DNA of 64,000 nt from an uncultured Bacilli bacterium (GTDB taxonomy: Bacteria; Bacillota_I; Bacilli_A; RF39; UBA660), in NCBI GenBank assembly GCA_934085825.1, contig CAKOHR010000007.1, forward strand, positions 15,014 to 79,013, given 5' to 3'. Of the stretch, positions 1 to 7,591 are shown piece by piece (positions within the stretch are counted from its first letter, which is position 1; each line of letters begins with the position of its first letter). The notes beneath the pieces are model-generated. The model had not been told where the DNA came from and searched no databases. It saw only the letters and a list, made by a program, of their open reading frames with translations. Both the position numbers and the translations under genes were made by a program.

Positions 1-1751
1 AACTTGGACAAATTAATTGGATTGGCAAATCTATTGGAGCTGAAGTTGATTTTAAAGTTAAAGATACTGATTTGAAATTTACAGTGTTTACTACAAGATG
101 TGATACTTTATTTGGGGCAACATATTGTGTTATGGCTCCGGAACATAAACTTGTGGATATTATAACTACAGATGAACAAAGAGAAAAAGTTAATGAATAT
201 AAAGAGGCTTGTAAACTTAAAAATGATATGGAAAGAACAGAACTTAATAAAGATAAGACTGGTGTATTTACTGGGGCTTATGCTATTAATCCTGTTAATG
301 GCATGGAAATTTCTATTTGGATAAGTGATTATGTTTTAGCTTCTTATGGTACTGGTGCTATTATGGCTGTTCCTGCTCATGACACAAGAGATTATGAATT
401 TGCTAAAAAATTTGGTTTAAAAATAATTCCTGTTTTGGATGGTGGAAATGTTGAGACTGAAGCTTATACAGAAGATGGACTTCATATTAATTCAGGTTTC
501 TTAGATGGCCTTAATAAAGAAGATGCTATAAATAAAATGCTAGATTATCTTGAAGAAAGAAATTTAGGAAAAAGAAAAGCTAATTATAAAATGAGGGATT
601 GGGTTTTCTCAAGACAAAGATTCTGGGGAGAACCAATACCCATGGTTCATTGTGATACTTGTGGTTGGGTACCTTTAAATGAAGAAGATTTACCTTTAGT
701 TTTACCAGATGTTGCAGAATATGAACCAACTGATGATGGTGAAAGTCCACTTGCTAAAATAACTGATTGGGTTAATACTACTTGTCCAAAATGTGGAGGC
801 GCTGCTCGTCGTGAAACTGATACAATGCCTAACTGGGCTGGTTCAAGTTGGTATTTCTTAAGATTTATGGATGCTCACAATGATCATGAGTTTGCTAGTA
901 TAGATGCTATGAAATATTGGAATAGAGTAGATTGGTATAATGGTGGTATGGAACATACTGCAAGACACTTACTTTATGCAAGATTCTGGGTACAATTCTT
1001 ATATAATATTGGTCTTGTTCCTCATAAAGAAATGATTTGGACTCGTGTAAGTCATGGTATGGTTTTAGGTGCCAATAATGAAAAAATGAGTAAGAGTAAA
1101 GGAAATGTTATAAATCCTGATGATATTGTTAAAGAATATGGTGCTGATACTTTAAGAGTTTATGAAATGTTTATGGGGGATTATGAACAAGATGCTCCAT
1201 GGTCAACAGATTCTTTAAAAGGATGTAAAAGATTTATTGATAGAATTATTCGTTTAAAAGATAAAGTTGTAGATGGTGCTGAATATTCTAAAAACTTAGA
1301 AACAATTATTCATCAAAGTATTAAAAAGGTTACTTATGATTTAAGTCATATTGCTTATAATACTGCAGTTTCAACCCTTATGATATTACTTAATAAGTAT
1401 GAAGAATGTGAAAGTATTACTAAGAAAGATTATATATTACTTTTAACATTATTAAATCCAATTGCACCTCATATTACTGAAGAACTAAATGAGTCTTTAG
1501 GTGAAAAGCCAATATGTGAAGGCTCTTGGCCAGAATATGATGAAGCTAAAACCGTACTTGAAGAAAAAGAAATAGGTGTTCAAGTAAATGGTAAACTTAG
1601 AGGTTCAATTAATGTTCATGTAAATGATTCTGATGATGTGATAAAAGAAAAAGCATTAAGTAATGAAAATGTTATTCGCCATATTGATGGTAAAGAAATT
1701 GTTAAAATAATAGTTATTAAAGGAAGAATTGTTAATATTGTTGTAAAATAA
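1..1751 (+). CDS. leuS: Leucyl-tRNA synthetase, 5'-truncated by window edge
   Basis: Cytoplasmic enzyme that attaches leucine to tRNA-Leu. The reading frame is open from base 3, so the true start lies upstream of the window. Visible are the editing-domain motifs TRCDTLFGATY and GTGAIMAVPAHD, a Cys-pair element (CDTCGW with CPKCGG), the class I signature KMSKSKGN that positions ATP, the anticodon-binding domain, and the C-terminal VQVNGKLRG motif. About 580 of the roughly 800 residues usual for the family are present; the HIGH half of the catalytic domain is missing only because of the edge. A terminator hairpin follows. I see no signs of decay. Confidence 0.97.
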   Translation, partial: LGQINWIGKSIGAEVDFKVKDTDLKFTVFTTRCDTLFGATYCVMAPEHKLVDIITTDEQREKVNEYKEACKLKNDMERTELNKDKTGVFTGAYAINPVNGMEISIWISDYVLASYGTGAIMAVPAHDTRDYEFAKKFGLKIIPVLDGGNVETEAYTEDGLHINSGFLDGLNKEDAINKMLDYLEERNLGKRKANYKMRDWVFSRQRFWGEPIPMVHCDTCGWVPLNEEDLPLVLPDVAEYEPTDDGESPLAKITDWVNTTCPKCGGAARRETDTMPNWAGSSWYFLRFMDAHNDHEFASIDAMKYWNRVDWYNGGMEHTARHLLYARFWVQFLYNIGLVPHKEMIWTRVSHGMVLGANNEKMSKSKGNVINPDDIVKEYGADTLRVYEMFMGDYEQDAPWSTDSLKGCKRFIDRIIRLKDKVVDGAEYSKNLETIIHQSIKKVTYDLSHIAYNTAVSTLMILLNKYEECESITKKDYILLLTLLNPIAPHITEELNESLGEKPICEGSWPEYDEAKTVLEEKEIGVQVNGKLRGSINVHVNDSDDVIKEKALSNENVIRHIDGKEIVKIIVIKGRIVNIVVK

Positions 1752-1787
1752 CAATTCTTTTTCATTGAGAAAATGAACATAAAATAA

Positions 1788-1816
1788 AAAGAGTATTAAA
1801 ACCAATACTCTTTTAG
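1788..1816. terminator. Bidirectional Rho-independent terminator after leuS
   Basis: Ten-base inverted repeat (AAAGAGTATT and AATACTCTTT) with a six-base loop. It has a T run on the plus side and an A run on the other side, so it can serve leuS and the convergent minus-strand remnant. Confidence 0.8.
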
Positions 1817-1823
1817 TGATTAT

Positions 1824-2324
1824 TTATGAATTTATTTTTTCATTAATTTTTTTGCTTACTTTGTCTAATATATCATTATAAATTTTAGATAGTCATCAAT
1901 ATCAACTCTACCTATTTTCATTACTATATTTTTGGCTGGAATTTTATAAATATAATCACATTTTACAATACTATCCTGATGAAGGCCATTTTTATCATTT
2001 TTGTTAATTTTTATATTTGTTTTATATTTTGCTTTTTCAATTCGTGATGATACTATCATTCCAAAATATTTTATAGGTATGTATTCATTATCATCAGATA
2101 TAATTACAAATAAATGATTATTTCCATCTTTTCCATTTTCATATTAACACTTACCGATATGAATTGATTTTTCCTTTGTGTTCTTCTTCTTTTACAGAAT
2201 TTTTTTTGAAAGCTTCAGAAAGCGGTTTAATTTTGTTTAACTTTTGAGCTTTTTGAATTAATTTTTTGACTTTTTTTTGTAATTCTTCATCTTGAAAACT
2301 AACATTATTTTTATTATCTTTCAT
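1824..2324 (-). pseudogene. Decayed PemK/MazF-like toxin gene with upstream coiled N-terminal ORF
   Basis: On the minus strand an ATG at 2324 after a GGAG-like site opens a Lys-rich 57-residue frame (begins MKDNKNNVSF) that stops near 2156. A different frame then encodes NHLFVIISDDN, GMIVSSR, GLHQDSIVKCDYIYKI and IGRVD. These resemble the core of PemK/MazF-type endoribonuclease toxins: a beta-barrel with an 'HLFVI' strand and a 'gL..dS.v..' turn. A second shift near the end is needed to join DDYLK to a plausible C-terminal helix. Two frame changes in 500 bases suggest a pseudogene. Alternatively the first ORF is a short antitoxin-like protein and only the toxin is broken. No intact partner is seen. 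Confidence 0.5.
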
Positions 2325-2511
2325 TTGTAGTTCTCCCTAATTATACTTGAAGTAAAGTCACATGGCGTTAAATTCAAATCTGTATATATATTGTGCAAAT
2401 TTATTGCTTTAAAGTCAAGTTTAATTTTACACAATATTATTTTATTGTTAGGCCTATAATTTGACAAATTATTTACTATAAATGTTGTAAAATATAACTG
2501 GTGATGAATAA

Positions 2512-2682
2512 ATGAAAGTTAAAGTTATTGATGAAGGACATGAAAAAGATTTAGAAAGTGCTGTAAATGGCTTTCTAAATTCTGGAGATTTTGATATAAT
2601 AGATATCAAGTATCAAGTGGCAATTGCCGTATGTGGTGAAGAACAGATATATTGTTTTAGTGCAATGATTATTTATAATTAA
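2512..2682 (+). CDS. Cse60-like small protein (DUF2758)
   Basis: A 56-residue ORF starting MKVKVIDEGHEKDLE and ending QIYCFSAMIIYN. The opening 'K.K..DE.HE.DLE' and the ending 'IYCFSAMI.Y' match the Bacillus sporulation-associated protein Cse60 as I recall it. The Bacillus homologue is expressed under a sporulation sigma factor, but its biochemical role is unknown. There is no signal peptide or membrane segment. It is convergent with the next gene, overlapping it by four bases. In a lineage of uncertain sporulation ability the family may have a general role. The start was chosen at the only in-frame ATG. Confidence 0.7.
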   Translation: MKVKVIDEGHEKDLESAVNGFLNSGDFDIIDIKYQVAIAVCGEEQIYCFSAMIIYN

Positions 2683-2987
2683 AGCATGTACATATTACCT
2701 GTTGTGTCAATATTGTCATCTATAAATGTTGTATTTAAACTTTCTAGTTTATTTACTCTGGCATTTAGACGATTTATTTGACGCTCTAGTTTTGCAAGTC
2801 TGTTTTCAATAGAGTCTGAATTATCTACGTATGGCATTCCAATATTGTTAGGCACTTGTCCTTGATAAAATGAATTGTAGTTGGTACCTTGTGCATAAGG
2901 CATTGCTCCGTTTATTGGAGCTTGTGCTTGAAAATTTGAATAATTCATATTTGATTCAGTAAAAAATGAGTTTCTATTTTTTCTCAT
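2679..2987 (-). CDS. Small Gln/Asn-rich protein with C-terminal coiled coil
   Basis: 102 residues. The first 55 are rich in Asn, Gln, Tyr, Pro and Gly with no clear fold (QAQAPINGAMPYAQG). Residues about 60-85 form a heptad-like segment (IENRLAKLERQINRLNARV) predicted as a coiled coil. No signal peptide. A GGAGG-like site lies upstream of the ATG on the minus strand. The low-complexity head plus coiled-coil tail resembles small spore-coat or surface-associated proteins of Bacillota, but I do not recognise a family. It is divergent from trmB with a 50-base gap that must hold both promoters. Confidence 0.7.
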   Translation of the reverse strand: MRKNRNSFFTESNMNYSNFQAQAPINGAMPYAQGTNYNSFYQGQVPNNIGMPYVDNSDSIENRLAKLERQINRLNARVNKLESLNTTFIDDNIDTTGNMYML

Positions 2988-3037
2988 GAGTATCCTCCCT
3001 ACAATTAATATATGTTAAGTGGAAAGAAGTTGATAAT

Positions 3038-3634
3038 ATGAGAATGAGAAATCCTAAAGATAAAGATGAATTATTAAATGGTTGTGATTATTATTATGAA
3101 GGTATGTTTGATAATGATAATCCAGTGCACTTAGAAATAGGTATGGGCAAAGGTCAATTTATACTTAATATGGCTCTTAGTAATCCAGATATAAATTTTA
3201 TTGGAATTGAAAAGTTTAGTAGTGTTGCAAGTGTTGCTATTAAGAAAATAAATCAGTATAAGCCTAGTAATTTGAAAATATTAGTTGGTGATATTGCTAA
3301 TACTCATGATTTACTTGATGGTAAAATTGATACAATTTATCTTAATTTTTCTGATCCTTGGCCTAAAGATAGGCATGCTAAAAGAAGACTTACTTCAATT
3401 AATTATTTAAAAGTTTATGATAAGTTATTTAAAGGAAAACCTCATATTATACAAAAAACCGATAATGATAATTTATTTGAATATAGCTTAGAACAATATA
3501 AAGAATATGGATATAAAATTAATAAAATAAGTTATGATTTACATAAGGAGAATATTCCTAATATTATGACAGAATATGAAGAAAGATTTAGTAATATGGG
3601 AATTAAAATAAAATATGTGGATGTAAGTAAATAA
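3038..3634 (+). CDS. trmB: tRNA (guanine-N7-)-methyltransferase
   Basis: SAM-dependent Rossmann-fold methyltransferase that makes m7G46 in the tRNA variable loop. The SAM-binding motif LEIGMGKGQF is at about residues 31-40. The family-defining motif NFSDPWPKDRHAKRRL lies at about 104-119. The C-terminal TEYEERF element, which binds tRNA, is also present. At 198 residues it is slightly shorter than the Bacillus enzyme (about 213) and looks complete. A GGAAAG-type site precedes the ATG. It ends against a convergent minus-strand small RNA whose terminator hairpin lies just past the stop codon. Confidence 0.96.
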   Translation: MRMRNPKDKDELLNGCDYYYEGMFDNDNPVHLEIGMGKGQFILNMALSNPDINFIGIEKFSSVASVAIKKINQYKPSNLKILVGDIANTHDLLDGKIDTIYLNFSDPWPKDRHAKRRLTSINYLKVYDKLFKGKPHIIQKTDNDNLFEYSLEQYKEYGYKINKISYDLHKENIPNIMTEYEERFSNMGIKIKYVDVSK

Positions 3635-3765
3635 AAAATCTCAAAGGTAAACTTTGAGATTGTGGGGCTAATTATATTTTCTATAAAAGAATATAATTAG
3701 CGTGGATTGTTACCCTTAATTAAACGGTTGGAAGTGGTAATAGATATATTATTTTGGGTAACAGT
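3632..3765 (-). ncRNA. Putative structured small RNA, minus strand
   Basis: About 130 nt. It has its own promoter just upstream (3771-3798) and ends in a perfect hairpin (AATCTCAAAG/CTTTGAGATT) followed by T6 on the minus strand only. Inside are a 7-bp stem (GTTACCC at 3709-3715 with GGGTAAC at 3756-3762) and a 12-bp AT-rich stem (3667-3678 with 3690-3701). No ORF of note and no riboswitch or family consensus that I recognise. The one-sided T run is the best evidence for transcription from the minus strand. Confidence 0.55.
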
Positions 3766-3770
3766 GAGCT

Positions 3771-3798
3771 ATTATACACATAAAAAATTATATTGCAA
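3771..3798 (-). promoter_or_regulatory. Sigma-70-type promoter for the minus-strand small RNA
   Basis: Reading the minus strand: TTGCAA (3793-3798), a 16-base spacer, then a perfect TATAAT (3771-3776). Confidence 0.6.
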
Positions 3799-3917
3799 GC
3801 GTATCGACAACGTTCGACAAAAGTTTTTGGTGAAAATTGCAGTTTTGATGTTTTGAAATAAAATTTTGACTTTATTAGTTGAAATTTTTTTGTTATAATT
3901 ATGTTTAGAGGTTAGAT

Positions 3918-4553
3918 ATGAAAAAAGTATTAATAATAATATGTTTGTTACTAATTACTGGTTGCAGTGATATAAGAAAACAAAGTTTTGAAGATATAAT
4001 TAATAATATAACAGTCCGAGCTAATAAGTGTAATGTTTATAGAACTGGTTATAATTATTACCTTCCTAGAGGAATGCAAGTTAGTAATAGTACACTTTAT
4101 AATGAGGCTATAACTGATGCCAATTATAAATACTTTTTATATGTAGATATGGTAAGTTATTATAAAAAAGTAGAAGAAGAGTATCAAATTAATGATAATG
4201 CTGTGGTATCTAAAAAGATAGAATATAATGGTAAATTTGGGTATGTTGAAGTAAATTTGTTGAAAAATAATAAATATTTAGTTGAAATTATGTATAATTA
4301 TGCTAAAATAGAAGTGATAGTAGATAAAAGTAATTTGAATGAAACTATGTTATCTATTATAAACATATTAAAAAGTATTGAGTATAATGATAGTATAATT
4401 GCTAATTTAATGGGGGATGACATCCTTAATTTTAGTGAAGAAGAATTTAATATATTCAATACAAAGGGTAGTGAAAATAATTATTTGACTGTTGATAAAA
4501 CAGACAAAGGAGAGGAAGATATAAAAATTCCTGACCCAGATTTAATTAACTAG
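3918..4553 (+). CDS. Putative lipoprotein of unknown function
   Basis: 211 residues starting MKKVLIIICLLLITGC, a typical lipoprotein signal with lipobox ITGC and lipidated Cys at about residue 16. The mature part is predicted extracellular, has mixed alpha/beta character, and ends in an acidic Pro-containing tail. I do not recognise the family. A GAGGT site precedes the ATG. It is the first gene of a close-packed run (this gene, the acidic protein, the single-TM protein, the YtxH protein), suggesting an envelope-associated operon. Confidence 0.75.
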   Translation: MKKVLIIICLLLITGCSDIRKQSFEDIINNITVRANKCNVYRTGYNYYLPRGMQVSNSTLYNEAITDANYKYFLYVDMVSYYKKVEEEYQINDNAVVSKKIEYNGKFGYVEVNLLKNNKYLVEIMYNYAKIEVIVDKSNLNETMLSIINILKSIEYNDSIIANLMGDDILNFSEEEFNIFNTKGSENNYLTVDKTDKGEEDIKIPDPDLIN

Positions 4554-4566
4554 AAAGGTGGATATC

Positions 4567-5493
4567 ATGGGATTATTTAATAAAATTAAAGGTATATTGT
4601 TTGAAGAAGTTGAGGAAGATGAAGTAGAAAATATAAGCAAGAAAGAAGCTAGTTATAGTGAAAAAAAACCAATAGCAGAAAGAATAGAACCTCAAAAGAA
4701 AGAACCTGTGGTAACAGATGTTCCTAAAGTTTCAGTACAGATGCCAAAAAAGGAAGAAAAAAAAGAACCATTAAGTGACAGAGACTTATTTAAAAATGAT
4801 AAAAGTTTTTCTTTTCCTGATTTTGATGAAGAAGAATTTTCTAATATGAGTAGAGTTCAAAAACCAAAACCAACTACAAATGTACTTGAATATGAAAAAA
4901 AGAGAAAAGTTGAAAAAAAATACGATTTAGGAAGATATGAAAGGATTGAAAGAACTGAGGTTGTAGAAAAGAAAAAATTTAGACCATCTCCGATTATTTC
5001 ACCGGTATATGGCATTCTTAATGAAGATTATAAACCGGAGGATATCAAATCAAAGGAAACTGTTCCTGAATCTAGTAATTTGGATTTTAACAGTGTGCGT
5101 AAAAAAGCTTTTGGAGAGATAAAAAAGGAAGAGCCGACAAGTTCTTATTATGAAGAAACTGTTACTGTAAAATTGAAAGAAAATGACGAAGAAAAGAAAC
5201 AAAAAGTTAAAACAATTGATGAGCTTTTGGAAGATACGTCTGATATGATTATAGATGTAAAAGATGATGTTAAAAATAAACTAGAAACATTAGATGAACC
5301 AGTGATAGAACCTGAAATAATGGATAATTCCTCAGTTTATGAAAAAGTTGATGATGATTTAGAAGAATTAACTCAAAAAGAGGAACCTATGAAAACTCAT
5401 AAAGAAAAAGTGGAAGATGATGATACTTTAGAAAATGATTTATTTGATTTAATAGATTCAATGTATGATAATAGAGAGGATGGTGATATTTAA
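4567..5493 (+). CDS. Acidic, low-complexity cytoplasmic protein
   Basis: About 308 residues starting MGLFNKIKGILFEE. The ATG at 4567 is preferred over an in-frame GTG at 4558 because AAAGGTG there makes a good ribosome binding site. The body is rich in Glu, Lys, Asp and Pro, probably disordered, with no membrane segment and no recognised domain. The amphipathic N-terminal helix (GLFNKIKGIL) resembles the membrane-targeting helices of division or envelope scaffold proteins; that comparison is inference. It overlaps the next start by one base, so the two are likely translationally coupled. Confidence 0.7.
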   Translation: MGLFNKIKGILFEEVEEDEVENISKKEASYSEKKPIAERIEPQKKEPVVTDVPKVSVQMPKKEEKKEPLSDRDLFKNDKSFSFPDFDEEEFSNMSRVQKPKPTTNVLEYEKKRKVEKKYDLGRYERIERTEVVEKKKFRPSPIISPVYGILNEDYKPEDIKSKETVPESSNLDFNSVRKKAFGEIKKEEPTSSYYEETVTVKLKENDEEKKQKVKTIDELLEDTSDMIIDVKDDVKNKLETLDEPVIEPEIMDNSSVYEKVDDDLEELTQKEEPMKTHKEKVEDDDTLENDLFDLIDSMYDNREDGDI

Positions 5494-5780
5494 TGGATTT
5501 TTGGTTAAACTTTTTACCTATTGTTATTTATTTATTGTTAATTGCACTTCTTACTATAGGAATAATTCTTGGAATTAAGACTATAATAACTATGAATAAA
5601 TTAGAAAAAGTTGTTGATAATGTAAATGAAAAAGTAGAATCGTTAAATTCAATATTTAGTATTATTGATTTTACTACTGATAAAATTGCTTCTTTTACAG
5701 ATAAGGTAGTGGAAGTAACAGGAAATTTATTCAGTAAAATATTATTTAGAAAGAAAAGAAAGGATAATGAGGAAGAATAA
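5493..5780 (+). CDS. Single-pass membrane protein, DUF948-like
   Basis: 95 residues. A hydrophobic helix spans about residues 5-28 (IVIYLLLIALLTIGIILGI), followed by an amphipathic helix (MNKLEKVVDNVNEKVESLNS) and a basic-acidic tail. This architecture, and its position directly before a YtxH-type gene, matches DUF948 general-stress proteins paired with YtxH in Bacilli. The molecular role is unknown. The start ATG overlaps the preceding stop. Confidence 0.7.
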   Translation: MDFWLNFLPIVIYLLLIALLTIGIILGIKTIITMNKLEKVVDNVNEKVESLNSIFSIIDFTTDKIASFTDKVVEVTGNLFSKILFRKKRKDNEEE

Positions 5781-5781
5781 T

Positions 5782-6195
5782 ATGAAAAGAAAAGAATTTG
5801 GAAAATTTATTGCTGGAGCAGCTGTTGGAGCAGGACTTGGACTTCTATTTGCTCCGAATACTGGAAAAGAAACTAGAAAAATCTTAAAGAAGAAGTTTGA
5901 TGAAGTTTTAGAACAAGTTAAGTCTATTAAGGCTGAAGATGTGAAAGATAGTATTGTAAAAAAAGTTAATGAACTTCAAAAAGAATTAAAAGATTTAGAC
6001 AAGGAAAAAGTTTTAAAAATCGCTAAACAAAAAGCAACTAAAATTCAAAAAAAAGCTGATGAATTATATAATTTAGCTGTAGAAAAGGGAACACCAATTT
6101 TAGAAAAAAGTGTTAGTGAATTAAAACAAGCTACTGCAGATGCTTTAAAGAAAATTGTTGCTAAACTTGAAGAAGAAGATAAAAAAACAAAATAA
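5782..6195 (+). CDS. YtxH-domain protein
   Basis: About 137 residues. The ATG at 5782 follows a GAGGAAG site; an in-frame ATG at 5767 lies inside the previous gene and is less likely. The N-terminus KEFGKFIAGAAVGAGLGLLF is the Gly-rich hydrophobic hairpin of YtxH, followed by APNTGKETR, also typical. The rest is a long Lys/Glu-rich helical rod. Family members are membrane-associated, stress-linked proteins with no known enzymatic activity. A terminator with T8 follows at once, closing the four-gene cluster. Confidence 0.85.
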   Translation: MKRKEFGKFIAGAAVGAGLGLLFAPNTGKETRKILKKKFDEVLEQVKSIKAEDVKDSIVKKVNELQKELKDLDKEKVLKIAKQKATKIQKKADELYNLAVEKGTPILEKSVSELKQATADALKKIVAKLEEEDKKTK

Positions 6196-6203
6196 TTAAA
6201 AAT

Positions 6204-6228
6204 AAGCTCCTGATGTGGAGTTTTTTTT
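6204..6228 (+). terminator. Terminator of the YtxH cluster
   Basis: Short CTCC/GGAG stem with a six-base loop followed by eight T residues (6221-6228). Confidence 0.7.
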
Positions 6229-6339
6229 GTGGTGTGACACATATGTGTTAAAACTAGGGTATGAAAGTTGCCTGTGGGTTTGGTAGTAGGAATCACTAGC
6301 CAATACAGTAAAGGCATGGGATTAGATTTAACGAACCAC
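6229..6339. other. Possible structured RNA in an intergenic gap
   Basis: The 280-base gap after the YtxH gene is less AT-rich than its surroundings. GTGGT at 6229-6233 can pair with ACCAC at 6335-6339 to close a roughly 110-nt unit, and ACACAT/ATGTGT forms an inner stem near the left end. No ORF is convincing. A palindrome-like TGATACCCTATCA on the minus strand at about 6358-6370 could be an operator. I cannot assign an RNA family or a strand. Confidence 0.3.
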
Positions 6340-6474
6340 TGAATATGAAATTATGATAGGGTATCATATCAAAAGTAATAATTTATTGAAAAATTTACTC
6401 TATTTGATTGTTTTTTTTAAATTTGCTACTTTCTTCTTTATTTGATATAATCTAACTGAGGAGATTGATTATCT

Positions 6475-6873
6475 ATGGAATTTGATAACACTTTTGAAGA
6501 AGAATATTTTCCTTATATGTATATAAGTTTAGAAGAATCTAGAAAAATAAGATATTTAATAAGAAATATGGATACTTTTAAAAATGGGGAAGTTGTACAG
6601 ATGGCTTTGCAAAATAATGGTGAATATGTTTATGGAAATGGAATGTTTGCAAGTGATGATGGTAATAAAACTTTTGAAAGTTATGTGTATAAGACACCTT
6701 ATGGTTATAAAATATTTAGTGTTATTGAAGAAGTACTTAAACATAAAGATTATTATAGCGTAGATGGATTTTTATTTGAAGAAAAGAATATTAGAGTTAT
6801 TAGTGAAGTTGAAAATGGTGATAAAGTTGTAAAAAAAATAGATTATTCTGAGGAGTCTTTTACAAGAAAATAG
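6475..6873 (+). CDS. Hypothetical protein
   Basis: 132 residues, acidic, with no signal peptide or membrane segment (begins MEFDNTFEEEYFPYMY). No domain recognised. It starts at an ATG after GAGGAG (about 6459-6464) and lies 55 bases upstream of the two-component system, though its own transcription seems likely. Codon use and AT content match the neighbours, which supports a real gene. Confidence 0.65.
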   Translation: MEFDNTFEEEYFPYMYISLEESRKIRYLIRNMDTFKNGEVVQMALQNNGEYVYGNGMFASDDGNKTFESYVYKTPYGYKIFSVIEEVLKHKDYYSVDGFLFEEKNIRVISEVENGDKVVKKIDYSEESFTRK

Positions 6874-6928
6874 ATAATTTCATACATTTTTCACATATAT
6901 TATATATACTGGTGAGTGGGTGATTTAA

Positions 6929-7591
6929 ATGCGCGTTTTAGTAGTCGATGATGAAAAATTAATTAGAGATGTTATTAAAGAATATTTGATTTTAGAAAAT
7001 ATAGAAGTTGATGAGGCTTCAAATGGAATTGAAGCAGTAGAGAAAGTTAAACATGGTGACTTTGATATTATAATTATGGATATTATGATGCCTAAGATGG
7101 ATGGATATACTGCATGTAGAGAAATAAAAAAATTAAAAGATATACCTTTTATAATGCTTTCTGCACGTGGTGAAGAATACGATAAACTTATAGGTTTTGA
7201 TTTAGGTATTGACGATTATGTTACTAAACCATTTAGTCCCAAAGAATTAGTAGCAAGAATTAAAGCTGTTACTAAAAGAAAAGATGTAGTTAGTAATATA
7301 TTTGAAATTAAGGGTATTAAACTTGATGATTTGGCACATGATGTTTATGTTGACAATAAAAAGGTTTACTTAACTCCGAAGGAATATGATTTACTTAAAT
7401 ATTTTATAGATAATAAAAATATTGCCTTATCTAGAGAAAATTTACTTAGTCATATTTGGGGTTATGATTTTTATGGTGATGACAGAACTGTTGACACACA
7501 TGTTAAAACTTTGAGAAAACATTTGGGAAAATATAAGGATATGATTGTTACAGTTCGTGCAGTGGGATATAAATTTGTGTATGAAGACTAA
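6929..7591 (+). CDS. OmpR/PhoB-family response regulator
   Basis: 220 residues. Receiver domain about 1-115 with the acidic pair DD at residues 7-8, phospho-acceptor Asp51 (IIIMDIMMPKMDG), the conserved Ser in MLSARG, and Lys in DDYVTKPFSP. The C-terminal winged helix (about 125-218) has the family motif DRTVDTHVKTLRKHLG, which is the DNA-recognition helix. It acts as a transcription factor when phosphorylated by the kinase encoded next, whose start overlaps its 3' end. Regulated genes cannot be read from the sequence; the surface protein at 9.3 kb lies downstream. Confidence 0.93.
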   Translation: MRVLVVDDEKLIRDVIKEYLILENIEVDEASNGIEAVEKVKHGDFDIIIMDIMMPKMDGYTACREIKKLKDIPFIMLSARGEEYDKLIGFDLGIDDYVTKPFSPKELVARIKAVTKRKDVVSNIFEIKGIKLDDLAHDVYVDNKKVYLTPKEYDLLKYFIDNKNIALSRENLLSHIWGYDFYGDDRTVDTHVKTLRKHLGKYKDMIVTVRAVGYKFVYED

